Source of the DNA: Actinobacillus capsulatus DSM 19761 | Lineage (GTDB): Bacteria; Pseudomonadota; Gammaproteobacteria; Enterobacterales; Pasteurellaceae | Length of the DNA: 64,000 nt | Direction of reading: 5' to 3' | Assembly (NCBI RefSeq): GCF_000374285.1 | Contig: NZ_KB893933.1 | Coordinates: 90,409 to 154,408 of the forward strand | In this document: positions 17,916-27,735 of the stretch, in pieces | How positions within the stretch are numbered: position 1 is the first letter of the stretch | Layout of the letters: the number at the start of each line of letters is the position of its first letter | Notes under the pieces: generated by a model | The model's database searches: none | The model's input: only the letters and a program-made list of their open reading frames with translations | Told to the model about the DNA's origin: nothing | Made by a program: the position numbers and the translations under genes

Positions 17916-18807
17916 ATTGCTCAAAGATCTGTTTAAAATCCAAATCAGGCTGCCGGAACGTAAAGCCATTTTCTAATAATTTGCTTGGGATAAGAGGTTG
18001 ATTATCTAATAATAATTGCGAACGCTCGCCTAAAACCAGTTTCAACATAAAAGACGGCACCGCAAACCACGCACAACGCTTCAAATAGGCGGCTAAACGA
18101 AAATTAAATTCCGCATTCATAATAGGGTGAGGAGCAACGAGGTTAAAAGCACCTCGGCAATTTGCTTTTTTTAATAAAAATAAGACCGCTTGTATATGAT
18201 CTTCCAAAGCAATCCATGCCCAATGTTGCCGCCCAGAACCAAGTCTACCGGCTAAATTCAACCGATATAACGGTAACATTTTTAATAATGCACCGCCTTG
18301 CGGAGCAAGTACCATACCCGTCCTAATTAAGCATACTCGTGTTCTTAGGCTTTCGGCAGTTAATGCAGTCGCTTCCCATTGTTGACAAAGCTCTGCACTA
18401 AAATTCGTACCACAAGCAAGAGATTCATCCATTAAGGAGTCAGAACAGACATTACCGTAATAGCCGGTTGCTGAGCCTGAAATAAAAGTATGTGGGGGTG
18501 TTTGACTTGCCTGAATTAGTTTTACTAATAACAAAGTGATTTGTAAGCGGCTATCCAATAACCGCTGTTTTTGTGCCGGAGTCCAAGCCCGATCAAAAAT
18601 CGGCTCTCCAGCCAAATTAATGACGGCGTCAAATCCATCCAAATTCGTAAAACTTGCAAGATTTTGACAAAATTCTACCGCTTGTCTAAAAGGAGCATTC
18701 GGCTTTGATTGACGAGTAACGATTGTCAGCAAATGCCCCTCCGCCAACAACGCTTGAACTAGGCGCTGTCCGATAAAACCGGTTCCACCCGTAATTAAAA
18801 TTTTCAT
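17914..18807 (-). CDS. yfcH: TIGR01777-family NAD-dependent epimerase/dehydratase-like protein
   Basis: This 297-residue extended-SDR protein starts with the nucleotide-binding [20 protein letters not shown] and ends with the family's C-terminal domain (SQLLLDNQPLIPSKLLENGFTF). It keeps GSATGYYG in the active-site region. It resembles E. coli YfcH, whose substrate is unknown. Its start codon touches the argR stop, so the two are probably cotranscribed. Confidence 0.88.
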   Translation of the reverse strand: MKILITGGTGFIGQRLVQALLAEGHLLTIVTRQSKPNAPFRQAVEFCQNLASFTNLDGFDAVINLAGEPIFDRAWTPAQKQRLLDSRLQITLLLVKLIQASQTPPHTFISGSATGYYGNVCSDSLMDESLACGTNFSAELCQQWEATALTAESLRTRVCLIRTGMVLAPQGGALLKMLPLYRLNLAGRLGSGRQHWAWIALEDHIQAVLFLLKKANCRGAFNLVAPHPIMNAEFNFRLAAYLKRCAWFAVPSFMLKLVLGERSQLLLDNQPLIPSKLLENGFTFRQPDLDFKQIFEQ

Positions 18808-19268
18808 TAGAGCGATGACTCAAATAACTCAGTAATATTTTGGATTAGATCTTCCATTGCTGTTAAGCGTGTTGGGGTGATAAAAATCGTATCATCACCG
18901 GCAATCGTGCCTAAAATACCTTCGCTTTTTCCCATTGAATCTAATAGACGAGCAATTAATTGGGCCGCACCCGGGCTGGTTTTTACTACAATCAGCACAT
19001 CATTATAATCAATATCAACCACTAAATTCTTTAAAGGGCTAGAAGTTGCTGGCACACCTAATTCGGCAGGTAATTGATAGACCATTTCCATCTTAGTGTT
19101 ACGCGTTCTTACCGCACCGAACTTAGACAGCATACGTGATACTTTAGATTGGTTAATATTCTCAAAGCCCAATTCTTGTAATGCATTTACTATCTCACCT
19201 TGAGAACCGAATTTTTCTTGCTTTAGTAATGCCTTAAACGCTTCGGATAAATTATCAAGCTTTTCCAT
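18807..19268 (-). CDS. argR: Arginine repressor
   Basis: ArgR is a hexameric, arginine-dependent repressor of arginine metabolism. The N-terminal winged helix ([11 protein letters not shown], then [17 protein letters not shown]) and the C-terminal arginine-binding oligomerisation domain ([24 protein letters not shown]) are almost identical to E. coli. A TTG six codons upstream (19286) is in frame, but the ATG at 19268 follows AAGAGAGATGAG and gives a normal 153-residue protein. It is divergent from mdh as in E. coli. Confidence 0.95.
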   Translation of the reverse strand: MEKLDNLSEAFKALLKQEKFGSQGEIVNALQELGFENINQSKVSRMLSKFGAVRTRNTKMEMVYQLPAELGVPATSSPLKNLVVDIDYNDVLIVVKTSPGAAQLIARLLDSMGKSEGILGTIAGDDTIFITPTRLTAMEDLIQNITELFESSL

Positions 19269-19459
19269 CTCATCTCTCTTATGCAATATTGCTTCAATTG
19301 AAAGTATAATTTTTGCCTACAAGTGTTAAAAAATCAATCTAAATCAAACATTAGAAAAATTTTTCCCAATGATTCGTTTTATTTAGCATCAATCTTAATA
19401 AATATTTGCTAAACTTAGCTTAATCTTATTTTATAACTATTATTGATTAGGAGTTGTTT

Positions 19460-20413
19460 ATGAAAGTTGCACTTTTAGGCGCTGCTGGAGGAATCGGGCA
19501 AACTCTTGCTCTCTTATTAAAGCTTCGTTTACCAGCCGGAACGGATCTTGCGTTATATGACATTTCGCCAGTCACTCCAGGTATTGCGGTAGATATCAGT
19601 CACATTCCAACATCGGTAAATGCTGTCGGCTATTCGGGTGAAGATCCGAGCGAAGCACTTAAAGACGCTAATCTTGTCCTATTAACTGCAGGTGTCGCAC
19701 GTAAACCAGGCATGACTCGTGCGGATCTCTTTAATATTAATGCGGGCATTATTAAAAACTTGGTTGAAAAAGTCGCTGAGGTTTGTCCGAACGCTTGTAT
19801 CGGCATTGTAACAAACCCAGTAAATACACTTGTTCCAATTGCTGCTGAAGTATTACGTAAAGCCGGCGTGTATGACAAACGTAAATTATTCGGTGTAACT
19901 ACACTTGATGTTGTTCGTGCAAAAACATTTATGTCTGAATTAAAAGATAAAAATGTCGAAACAGTTAAAGTGCCCGTTATCGGCGGTCACTCAGGTCCAA
20001 CTATTCTACCGTTACTTTCTCAAGCACTTGCAGAAGGTTGTCCGGTTTCATTCACTCAAGAAGAAATTGAGTCATTAACTTATCGTATTCAAAATGCCGG
20101 TACAGAAGTGGTGGAAGCAAAAGCAGGTGGCGGATCTGCAACACTTTCAATGGCGGAATCCGGTGCACGTTTTGCCGTGGCGGTTTTCAAAGCATTATTA
20201 GGTGAAGATTGTGTACGCTACGCTTATGTAGAAAGTAAAGAAAGTTCAGATTATCCAGAATTCTTTGCACATCCTGTAAGATTTGGTTTAACTGGTGTAG
20301 AAGACATTCTACCAATCGGTAAATTAAGTGAATATGAACAGGCAAAATTAGACGAAATTAAACCGATTCTTAAAGCAGATATTGAATTAGGGAAAAATTT
20401 TGTAAATTCATAA
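19460..20413 (+). CDS. mdh: Malate dehydrogenase
   Basis: Mdh interconverts malate and oxaloacetate with NAD. It shows GAAGGIGQ near the N-terminus, the IVTNPVNT segment, and the catalytic His in VIGGHSGPT. The ATG at 19460 is favoured over the in-frame TTG at 19454 because AGGAG lies six bases before it and the protein starts [11 protein letters not shown]. The length is 317 residues, slightly longer than the 312 of E. coli. Confidence 0.97.
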   Translation: MKVALLGAAGGIGQTLALLLKLRLPAGTDLALYDISPVTPGIAVDISHIPTSVNAVGYSGEDPSEALKDANLVLLTAGVARKPGMTRADLFNINAGIIKNLVEKVAEVCPNACIGIVTNPVNTLVPIAAEVLRKAGVYDKRKLFGVTTLDVVRAKTFMSELKDKNVETVKVPVIGGHSGPTILPLLSQALAEGCPVSFTQEEIESLTYRIQNAGTEVVEAKAGGGSATLSMAESGARFAVAVFKALLGEDCVRYAYVESKESSDYPEFFAHPVRFGLTGVEDILPIGKLSEYEQAKLDEIKPILKADIELGKNFVNS

Positions 20414-20425
20414 CTTGAAATTTAT

Positions 20426-20455
20426 AAAAGGGTTGAGCAATTCAACCCTTTTTTA
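20426..20455 (+). terminator. Terminator of mdh
   Basis: AAAAGGGTTGA and TCAACCCTTTT form an eleven-bp stem with a five-base loop and end in a T6 run. Confidence 0.9.
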
Positions 20456-20514
20456 TAAACTCAAGTATGGTAATAAGCATTAATTGTAGTCTATGAATAT
20501 ACAAGGATTTATGT

Positions 20515-20778
20515 ATGAAAGCACATTTATTTTCTTTACTGGCTCTTGCTGTAACGATTACTGCTTGTAGCTCAAATCAACCTGTTCAAATCGTTAAAGA
20601 ACCTTCAACAAAAACGGAATACACACCTATTCGTAATCCGCATTCTCCTCAACAAGCTTTACCTGCTAATGTCACAGCAATTTGTGTAGACGGAAGTTAC
20701 TCAACTTCACCGCTAAATGAAGCTTGTGTCGGCAACGGTGGCGCAAAACAAATTATTTCTCGTTACCATTCTGAGTAA
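20515..20778 (+). CDS. Small lipoprotein with DUF3761-like C-terminus
   Basis: This 87-residue protein has a lipoprotein signal with lipobox TITAC, so Cys18 should be lipidated. After a Pro-rich linker the C-terminal half reads AICVDGSYSTSPLNEACVGN followed by GGAK. That matches the pattern C-DG-YS...C--HGG known from DUF3761-type proteins, with Asn for the usual His. The two cysteines could form a disulfide. The role is unknown. It lies between mdh and adk and converges with adk. Confidence 0.75.
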   Translation: MKAHLFSLLALAVTITACSSNQPVQIVKEPSTKTEYTPIRNPHSPQQALPANVTAICVDGSYSTSPLNEACVGNGGAKQIISRYHSE

Positions 20779-20784
20779 TAAAAT

Positions 20785-20846
20785 AAACAAGCAGTTATTT
20801 TTAAGTGAAATATTGCAAAATATTCATCAAAAATAACCGCTTGTTT
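20785..20846. repeat. Long inverted uptake-signal pair, bidirectional terminator candidate
   Basis: Eighteen-base arms at 20785-20802 and 20829-20846 pair with a single mismatch. The right arm contains the standard core (ACCGCTTGT); the left carries the variant AAGCAGT. It fills the gap between the convergent lipoprotein gene and adk. Confidence 0.8.
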
Positions 20847-20864
20847 ATATTTATATTATTTAAA

Positions 20865-21656
<792 letters not shown>

Positions 21657-21688
21657 TTATATTTTCCATTGACAAGACAATTCTTATT

Positions 21689-21707
21689 GATAATAATTCC
21701 CGTTATC
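21689..21707. promoter_or_regulatory. Fur box upstream of the TonB-dependent receptor
   Basis: GATAATAATTCCCGTTATC matches the 19-bp Fur consensus GATAATGATAATCATTATC at 14 positions and keeps both outer half-sites. It lies about 35 bp before the receptor start, overlapping the probable promoter (TTGACA at 21669-21674). Confidence 0.75.
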
Positions 21708-21741
21708 TTAAAGCGCATTCTATATTGACGAGGATTTATCT

Positions 21742-23793
21742 GTGAAAAGAAACCAAATTACCATCGCAGTACTAGCTACTATTAGTTCATTTGCTTATGC
21801 AAATCCTGAACGACCAAAAGACACTACAGAGTTATCGGAAATTGTTGTAACTGATCGCCAAGGTGCTAAAGTTAAAACGAATGTTATAACTCTGGCTGAA
21901 AAAAATGAACGTACCGAAACGGACTTACGCGGTTTACTTTCAAAAGAACCCGCTATTGAATTTGCCGGTGGTAACGGAACGTCTCAATTCCTAACTATTC
22001 GTGGCATGGGACAAAACTCGGTAGATATTAAAGTGGACGGCGCATCATCTGACAGTCAAATTTTATATCACCAAGGACGTTTTATTATCGATCCATCATT
22101 ACTTAAAAGTGTTTCTGTACAAAAAGGTGCAGGTTCAGCAAGCGCCGGTATCGGTGCAACGAATGGTGCGATTATCGTGAAAACCGTGGATGCTTTAGAT
22201 CTCTTAAAAAATAGTGATCGTGATTACGGATTTAAACTGAATAGCGGCTATTCCAGCAACGATGGTCACTCTTATGGTGCAACTGTTTTCGGTAAAGCGG
22301 GTAACTTCGATGCATTACTTTCTTTCAACCGTAACAATGAAGATGATTACAAGGCAGGAAGAAACTTTGTAAACGGTTTAGACGGTAGTAATAAAGTACC
22401 TTATAGCGCATTAGATAAACGTAACTATATCGCTAAATTAGGTGCAACTTTTGGTGATCATCGCTTTGTATTAAGCCACTTACAAGATCAACATCGTGGT
22501 GAGCGTTTAGTACGTGAAGAGTTTGCTACATTTAGTGCAGCCAACAATCCTCGCCTTAGTGTTGCTCGTCAATCACCATCTTATCGAGAAACAACCTTAA
22601 GCAATACCAATCTTGAATATATCGGTAAAAACTTAGGCTTCGTTAATGAATTAACTGCAAATGCGTATTTAATGAAGAATAAACGCTATTCTGCTGATGA
22701 TAGCGGTTGTGGATATTGCGGTAGCGTTAAAGGCCCTACAACAACCGTAATTAAAACTCAAGGTACAAATGTGAACTTTGATTCATTCATTGGCGAAGAC
22801 ATCTTGGTTAAATACGGTATAAATTACCGCCATCAGGAAATTGAGCCGCATACTAAACGCCCATTTGTAACCAATAATCCGGAAAAAACTGATAGTGGTG
22901 CTTATGTTGAAATGATTAGCGGCATCAATGATTTCACTTTCACAACCGGTTTACGTTACGATTATTTCGATATGAAAGCCAACGATGGGGTAAAAGCGTC
23001 AGACGGTAAATGGAATCCAAGTGTTGGCTTGATTTATCAAGCGACACCTGAATTAAGCTTGAGTGCAAACCACAACTACGCATCACGTAGCCCTCGTTTA
23101 TACGATGCATTAATGGTTGGCTTAAGACGTGTATCAGTAGATCCAAATATCGAAGCTGAACGTGCGCGTAATACTGAAATCGGTTTCAACTATAATAATG
23201 GCGACTTTACTTTTGAAGGTAGCTACTTCTGGCAAAAAGTAAATAACTTAATTGTTAACCCTCAAGCAAGACATGATGCAAATGGCAATATCATTAACGG
23301 TATTACACAAGCAGTAAATGATGGTTATTCTAAAAACCACGGTTATGAGTTAAATGCTGCTTATCGCTATGAAGGCTTAACCGCTCGCTTCGGTGTATCG
23401 GAAAGTAAACCAAGATTCTACTTAAATGATACAAAAGTTAATTCTACTTTAAATCCGGAATTTGCCGTACAAGTAGGTCGTACTTGGACTGCAGGTTTAG
23501 CTTATCGCTTTGAAAACCCTAATTTAGAATTAGGTTGGAAAGGTCGTTATGTAGAAGATGAAGATGGCTATGCACTAGCGAATGCAGACGAGACTATCGC
23601 AAATACACATCGTGACAGCTATATCAATCATGATTTCTACGTTAACTGGAAACCATTGAAAAATGATAGCTTAAATGTAAATTTAGCATTAAATAATGCA
23701 TTCAATAAATTCTACTACCCGCATAGCCAACGCGGTACAACCTTACCGGCTGTTGGACGTGACTTACGCTTAAACGTGAATTACACTTTCTAA
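21742..23793 (+). CDS. TonB-dependent outer-membrane receptor, FetA/FrpB-like
   Basis: This 683-residue receptor has a signal peptide (MKRNQITIAVLATISSFAYA), a TonB box (ELSEIVVT), a plug domain (about 50-155 with FLTIRGMGQNSVDIKVDG), and a beta-barrel ending in the aromatic tail NVNYTF. The start is GTG behind GAGG. The Fur box upstream indicates iron repression. It resembles the FetA/FrpB ferric-siderophore and iron-regulated receptor group rather than haemoglobin receptors, but the ligand cannot be read from sequence. No transport genes for the imported ligand are adjacent. Confidence 0.88.
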   Translation: MKRNQITIAVLATISSFAYANPERPKDTTELSEIVVTDRQGAKVKTNVITLAEKNERTETDLRGLLSKEPAIEFAGGNGTSQFLTIRGMGQNSVDIKVDGASSDSQILYHQGRFIIDPSLLKSVSVQKGAGSASAGIGATNGAIIVKTVDALDLLKNSDRDYGFKLNSGYSSNDGHSYGATVFGKAGNFDALLSFNRNNEDDYKAGRNFVNGLDGSNKVPYSALDKRNYIAKLGATFGDHRFVLSHLQDQHRGERLVREEFATFSAANNPRLSVARQSPSYRETTLSNTNLEYIGKNLGFVNELTANAYLMKNKRYSADDSGCGYCGSVKGPTTTVIKTQGTNVNFDSFIGEDILVKYGINYRHQEIEPHTKRPFVTNNPEKTDSGAYVEMISGINDFTFTTGLRYDYFDMKANDGVKASDGKWNPSVGLIYQATPELSLSANHNYASRSPRLYDALMVGLRRVSVDPNIEAERARNTEIGFNYNNGDFTFEGSYFWQKVNNLIVNPQARHDANGNIINGITQAVNDGYSKNHGYELNAAYRYEGLTARFGVSESKPRFYLNDTKVNSTLNPEFAVQVGRTWTAGLAYRFENPNLELGWKGRYVEDEDGYALANADETIANTHRDSYINHDFYVNWKPLKNDSLNVNLALNNAFNKFYYPHSQRGTTLPAVGRDLRLNVNYTF

Positions 23794-23823
23794 ACCAAGT
23801 TTAGAGATCGTACAAAGTAAATA

Positions 23824-23873
23824 TTTGCCCCCTAAAAGTTGAATAAACTCCAAACAATTAGGGGGCAAATTTT
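23824..23873 (+). terminator. Terminator of the TonB-dependent receptor gene
   Basis: TTTGCCCCCTAA (23824-23835) and TTAGGGGGCAAA (23858-23869) pair perfectly over 12 bp, then TTTTT. The 22-base loop is long. Confidence 0.8.
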
Positions 23874-23916
23874 TATGTAAGCGCTTAATTACAAGCGGTT
23901 AAATTTATATCATTTT

Positions 23917-25203
23917 TTACGATTTAGATGTCTTCCACGGTGCAACCTTAATCAGCATCAACATCCCTGGAATGGCAACAAAGAAACAAATCCAGAAAAA
24001 CTGATAATAACCGAAAGCTTCGACCAAATGTCCGGTATAAGCACCTAAAAATTTACTTGGTAGAGCAGCAAGGCTAGTGAAAATTGCCAATTGCATTGCA
24101 GTGTACATCGAGTTGGTTTCCCGAGCCATAAAGGCAACAAATGCTGCCGTACCCAAGCCGACACCGAGATATTCGCCAGCCATCACAATACCTAATTTAA
24201 ATAGCTCGGCAGATCCGATAGAAACAGTCGGAAAATACTCAAAACTTGCAAGATAAGCAAAACCCAAAATGGTAATTAACTGTACCGTTCCGAAAATCCA
24301 TAACGCACGATTTACCCCCAGTTTCAGCATTGCTATTCCGCCGATAATCCCACCACCGATACTACACCAAAGCGAAGTTGTTTTAACCACCGCAGCAATA
24401 TGCGATTTGGTAAAGCCCATATCCAAGATAAATTTGGTTTGTAGTGAAGTCGCCAGCGAATCACCAAGCTTATATAAGAAAATAAATAGAATAAGTCCTA
24501 CTGCACCCCATACACCTTTACGGCTGAAAAACTCCTTAAACGGATCAACAAACGCCATATAAAACGGTTTACTACGGTCAATCAGTGTACTTTGTGGCTC
24601 TCTAGCAAATAGCGTAACGAATAGGCATGGCAACATAAATGTAGCGGTAATAATAAATACCGTTTGCCATGGGTAATGATCGGCTAAGAAAAGCGATAAA
24701 CCGCCCGGTATCAGCCCGGCGATACGATAAGCATTCACGTGAATTGAATTACCTAGCCCTAATTCATTGTCCGATAAAATTTCTCGGCGGTAAGCATCCA
24801 CCACAATATCTTGAGTGGCAGACAGAAAGGCTAAAATCACTGAAAGCACAGTAATAATACCGATATCCGTTACTGGATCAAAAAAGCCAAAGCCGGCTAG
24901 AATTGCCAATAAGCCTAATTGAGCAAGAAAAATCCAACTGCGGCGGCGACCTAAAAACGGTGGGAAATAGCGATCTAATAATGCTGCCCATAAGAACTTC
25001 CACGTATAAGGCAATGAGGTTAAGGTAAAAGCAGCGATGGTTTTAATATCAAGGTTTGCCGAAGTAAACCAAGCCGGCATTAATTGGATAAGCACAAATA
25101 AAGGCAAGCCGGAACAAAAACCGGTATAAATACAAAGCAACATATTTTTAGTAAAAATTTGTCGCCAAATTGAGGGTTGAGGTGAAGAATGATAAGCGGT
25201 CAT
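23917..25203 (-). CDS. ampG: Muropeptide permease AmpG
   Basis: AmpG is the major-facilitator permease that brings GlcNAc-anhydroMurNAc peptides from the periplasm back into the cytoplasm for cell-wall recycling. The 428-residue protein has at least 12 hydrophobic segments, and the N-terminal pattern YTGFCSGLPLFVLIQLMPAWF with GRRRSWIFLAQLG near residue 100. The ATG at 25203 follows AAGGAAAAA and is preferred over an upstream start at 25266. Confidence 0.9.
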   Translation of the reverse strand: MTAYHSSPQPSIWRQIFTKNMLLCIYTGFCSGLPLFVLIQLMPAWFTSANLDIKTIAAFTLTSLPYTWKFLWAALLDRYFPPFLGRRRSWIFLAQLGLLAILAGFGFFDPVTDIGIITVLSVILAFLSATQDIVVDAYRREILSDNELGLGNSIHVNAYRIAGLIPGGLSLFLADHYPWQTVFIITATFMLPCLFVTLFAREPQSTLIDRSKPFYMAFVDPFKEFFSRKGVWGAVGLILFIFLYKLGDSLATSLQTKFILDMGFTKSHIAAVVKTTSLWCSIGGGIIGGIAMLKLGVNRALWIFGTVQLITILGFAYLASFEYFPTVSIGSAELFKLGIVMAGEYLGVGLGTAAFVAFMARETNSMYTAMQLAIFTSLAALPSKFLGAYTGHLVEAFGYYQFFWICFFVAIPGMLMLIKVAPWKTSKS

Positions 25204-25341
25204 TTTTTCCTTTTCTTTTGCAAATGAAATGATAATACACCAACTTTGTGTTAGCTTAATTATCAAACATCATAACAGAAATATTCAGAGATAAAAAAGG
25301 CACAAACGTAAACGCTTGTGCCATCATTTAATTAACGCTTG

Positions 25342-26358
25342 TTAGCCTTTATAACCGTTTGGGTTATTTTTTTGCCAATTCCAAGTGTCTTTCATCATTT
25401 GTTCTAAACCACGTTCGGTTTTCCAACCTAACTCTTTTAACGCTTTAGACGGTTCGGAATAACAAACTGCGATATCCCCCGGGCGGCGATCAACTAATTT
25501 ATAAGGTACTTTAATTTCATTTGCCGTTTCAAATGCTTTTACCATATCAAGCACTGAATAACCCGCTCCTGTACCTAAATTATAAACATGGAAACCTGCA
25601 TCGCCTTGGTGTTTATCCAACGCTTTTAAATGTCCTAGCGCTAGGTCTACCACGTGGATATAATCACGTACACCAGTGCCATCGTGTGTTTCATAATTGC
25701 TGCCGAATACTGAAAGCTCTTTTAATTTACCAACTGCAACTTGGCTAATATAAGGTAATAAGTTATTTGGAATACCGTTTGGATCTTCACCGATTAAGCC
25801 GCTTTCATGCGCACCGACCGGATTGAAATAACGTAACACTACCGCACTTAATTGTGGGAATGCTTTCACTGTATCTTCCAATACTCGCTCAACCATATAT
25901 TTTGATGTGCCGTATGGATTTGTCGTACCGCCAACTGGGCAAGATTCTACGATCGGAATAATTTGCGGATCACCGTAAACTGTTGCAGATGAACTGAATA
26001 CAATCGTATTCACGCCTGCCGCTAACATTTCTTCGACTAACACAATTGAGCCAGTTACATTATTTTGATAATAACGTAATGGTTCGCGCACACTCTCACC
26101 AACCGCTTTTAAACCGGCAAAATGAATAACAGACTCAATTTTATTTTCTGCAAAAATTTTACGCAAAATATTACGGTCTAAAATATCACCTTGATAAAAA
26201 GTAACCGTTTTACCTGTAATCTGCTTTACTCGTTCCAATGAAACCTCACTGGAATTAGATAAATTATCTAACACGACAATTTCACGATTTGCATTTAATA
26301 ATTCAACGAGCGTATGCGAACCGATATAACCCGCACCACCAGTCACTAAAATAGCCAT
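25342..26358 (-). CDS. galE: UDP-glucose 4-epimerase
   Basis: GalE interconverts UDP-glucose and UDP-galactose. The Rossmann motif GGAGYIGSH and the catalytic Ser124, Tyr149 and Lys153 ([13 protein letters not shown]) sit at the same numbers as in E. coli, and the length (338) is the same. It is divergent from the polysaccharide operon with a 505-bp gap between them. It probably supplies UDP-galactose to that operon as well as to lipooligosaccharide. Confidence 0.96.
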   Translation of the reverse strand: MAILVTGGAGYIGSHTLVELLNANREIVVLDNLSNSSEVSLERVKQITGKTVTFYQGDILDRNILRKIFAENKIESVIHFAGLKAVGESVREPLRYYQNNVTGSIVLVEEMLAAGVNTIVFSSSATVYGDPQIIPIVESCPVGGTTNPYGTSKYMVERVLEDTVKAFPQLSAVVLRYFNPVGAHESGLIGEDPNGIPNNLLPYISQVAVGKLKELSVFGSNYETHDGTGVRDYIHVVDLALGHLKALDKHQGDAGFHVYNLGTGAGYSVLDMVKAFETANEIKVPYKLVDRRPGDIAVCYSEPSKALKELGWKTERGLEQMMKDTWNWQKNNPNGYKG

Positions 26359-26863
26359 ACAAGCCCCCTAGGTTAAAGTACTCTCAGTTCTATTATACCC
26401 GTTTTAGGATAACAGTGAACAAGCTTCACATAGGTTTACATCTAACTTTTCACAAGTTATTAAAGGATAATAATATTCGTATTGCAAATACTTTAGGAAA
26501 GTTCAATATTTAAAACATATAAGACCACCACTCATTTCACTATTTTATATAACATATAAGACCTCTATCACTATTGATTATACTATAAACATTAATCTAT
26601 AATGAATTAAACTATATTTATACATTTAAATAGATTTTCAAACAAAACGAACAGATTTAAACATATTGTTCTTATACTAAAGTTAAGCAATATACTTGTA
26701 TATTTCAAAAACTAAACGAATTACATATACCCCCATTTATCCAGATAGCCTATAAACATGGTTATATACACAAAAAGAATACTCAATGAAAAATAAAAAT
26801 ACATATGTAGTTTTAAAAACTAGAGAGTGCATCTACTAACTAATAAATATTACAGGGGTCTTT
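26359..26863. promoter_or_regulatory. AT-rich intergenic region between galE and polysaccharide operon
   Basis: No gene or convincing small ORF is seen in these 505 bp. The region is much more AT-rich than its surroundings. A 13-bp direct repeat AACATATAAGACC occurs at 26514-26526 and 26551-26563, each followed by a CACTATT. No ops/JUMPstart element (GGCGGTAG) was found. It must hold the promoters of both galE and the operon. AT-rich promoters of this type are often silenced by H-NS, which is inference. Confidence 0.5.
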
Positions 26864-27733
26864 ATGTCTAATTTACACACTATTTTTAAAGAATTATCAG
26901 CAAATCAACAAGGAAATATTTTTTATTATCCTAATGGCGGAAATGCGGGTGATGCATTGATAGATATGGGATTCTATACTCTGGCACAACAGTTTAATCT
27001 GAAATTTTCATTAATCTCACAGGGTAAAGTCAGTCAATTAAAAGATAATGATATCGTATTAATCGGTGGAGGCGGCTGTTTAGTTCCGGAATGGAATTCA
27101 ACACCTAATTTTTTAAAATCTCTGATTAACTTAAAGCTAAAACTAAAATTAATTATTTTACCTCATTCAATTCGTGGCATTGATGATTTAATTTCAAATT
27201 TACCGGAAGACAGCATAATCTTCTGTAGAGAAAAATATAGTTTTGAATACTGTCAAAATATATCCAATGCTAAAGCCGTTTATCTTGCTGACGATATGGC
27301 TTTTTACATAAATCCAGCACAAATTTTGACAAGCAATCCTCATTTCAAAATTAAATTATCGAGTAAAAACATTATTCGTAAAATATTAATTAATTTCCAC
27401 CGTTTACGCGCACTATTTACCTCTCAAATTAATGCAATACGTACCGATAAAGAGAGTAATCAAAATTTAAATGTAAAAAGAAGTTTGGCAAATGATTTAT
27501 CACTCGTTGCCAGTTTCGGAACAGATAATTATCAGACTTCGCTTTATAGCGCTAAACAATTTCTAAAACTTATTAACTTATACGAAGAAATCAAAACAGA
27601 TAGATTACACGTAGCAGTCGGTGCTTACCTACTAAATAAAAAATTGAGAATTTATAACAATGGATACTATAAATGCAAGGGTGTATACGAACAAAGTATG
27701 TCCAACTCTAATAACGTGACATTTATTGAATAA
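26864..27733 (+). CDS. Polysaccharide pyruvyl transferase family protein
   Basis: The 289-residue protein has the family pattern of CsaB/WcaK/ExoV pyruvyl transferases: GNAGDALIDMGF (about 26-37), VLIGGGGCL (about 65-73), and a C-terminal SFGTDNYQTSLYS...TDRLHVAVGAYLLNKKL with the conserved D-R-H. Such enzymes add pyruvate ketals from PEP to sugar residues of a surface polymer. First gene of the operon; GGGG precedes the start. It is AT-rich, as are the next genes, which suggests acquisition. Confidence 0.85.
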   Translation: MSNLHTIFKELSANQQGNIFYYPNGGNAGDALIDMGFYTLAQQFNLKFSLISQGKVSQLKDNDIVLIGGGGCLVPEWNSTPNFLKSLINLKLKLKLIILPHSIRGIDDLISNLPEDSIIFCREKYSFEYCQNISNAKAVYLADDMAFYINPAQILTSNPHFKIKLSSKNIIRKILINFHRLRALFTSQINAIRTDKESNQNLNVKRSLANDLSLVASFGTDNYQTSLYSAKQFLKLINLYEEIKTDRLHVAVGAYLLNKKLRIYNNGYYKCKGVYEQSMSNSNNVTFIE

Positions 27734-27735
27734 GA

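Noticed and set aside
18807-19453. ARG boxes for ArgR autoregulation between argR and mdh
   Set aside because: Only loose partial matches to the ARG box consensus were seen, not enough to call a site.
21742-23793. Assignment of the TonB-dependent receptor to a named haem or transferrin receptor
   Set aside because: The haem-receptor FRAP/NPNL motifs and Tbp features were not seen, so only a FetA/FrpB-like call was kept.
26359-26863. Search for a JUMPstart/ops element or truncated transposase
   Set aside because: No GGCGGTAG-type element and no transposase-like frame could be read on either strand.
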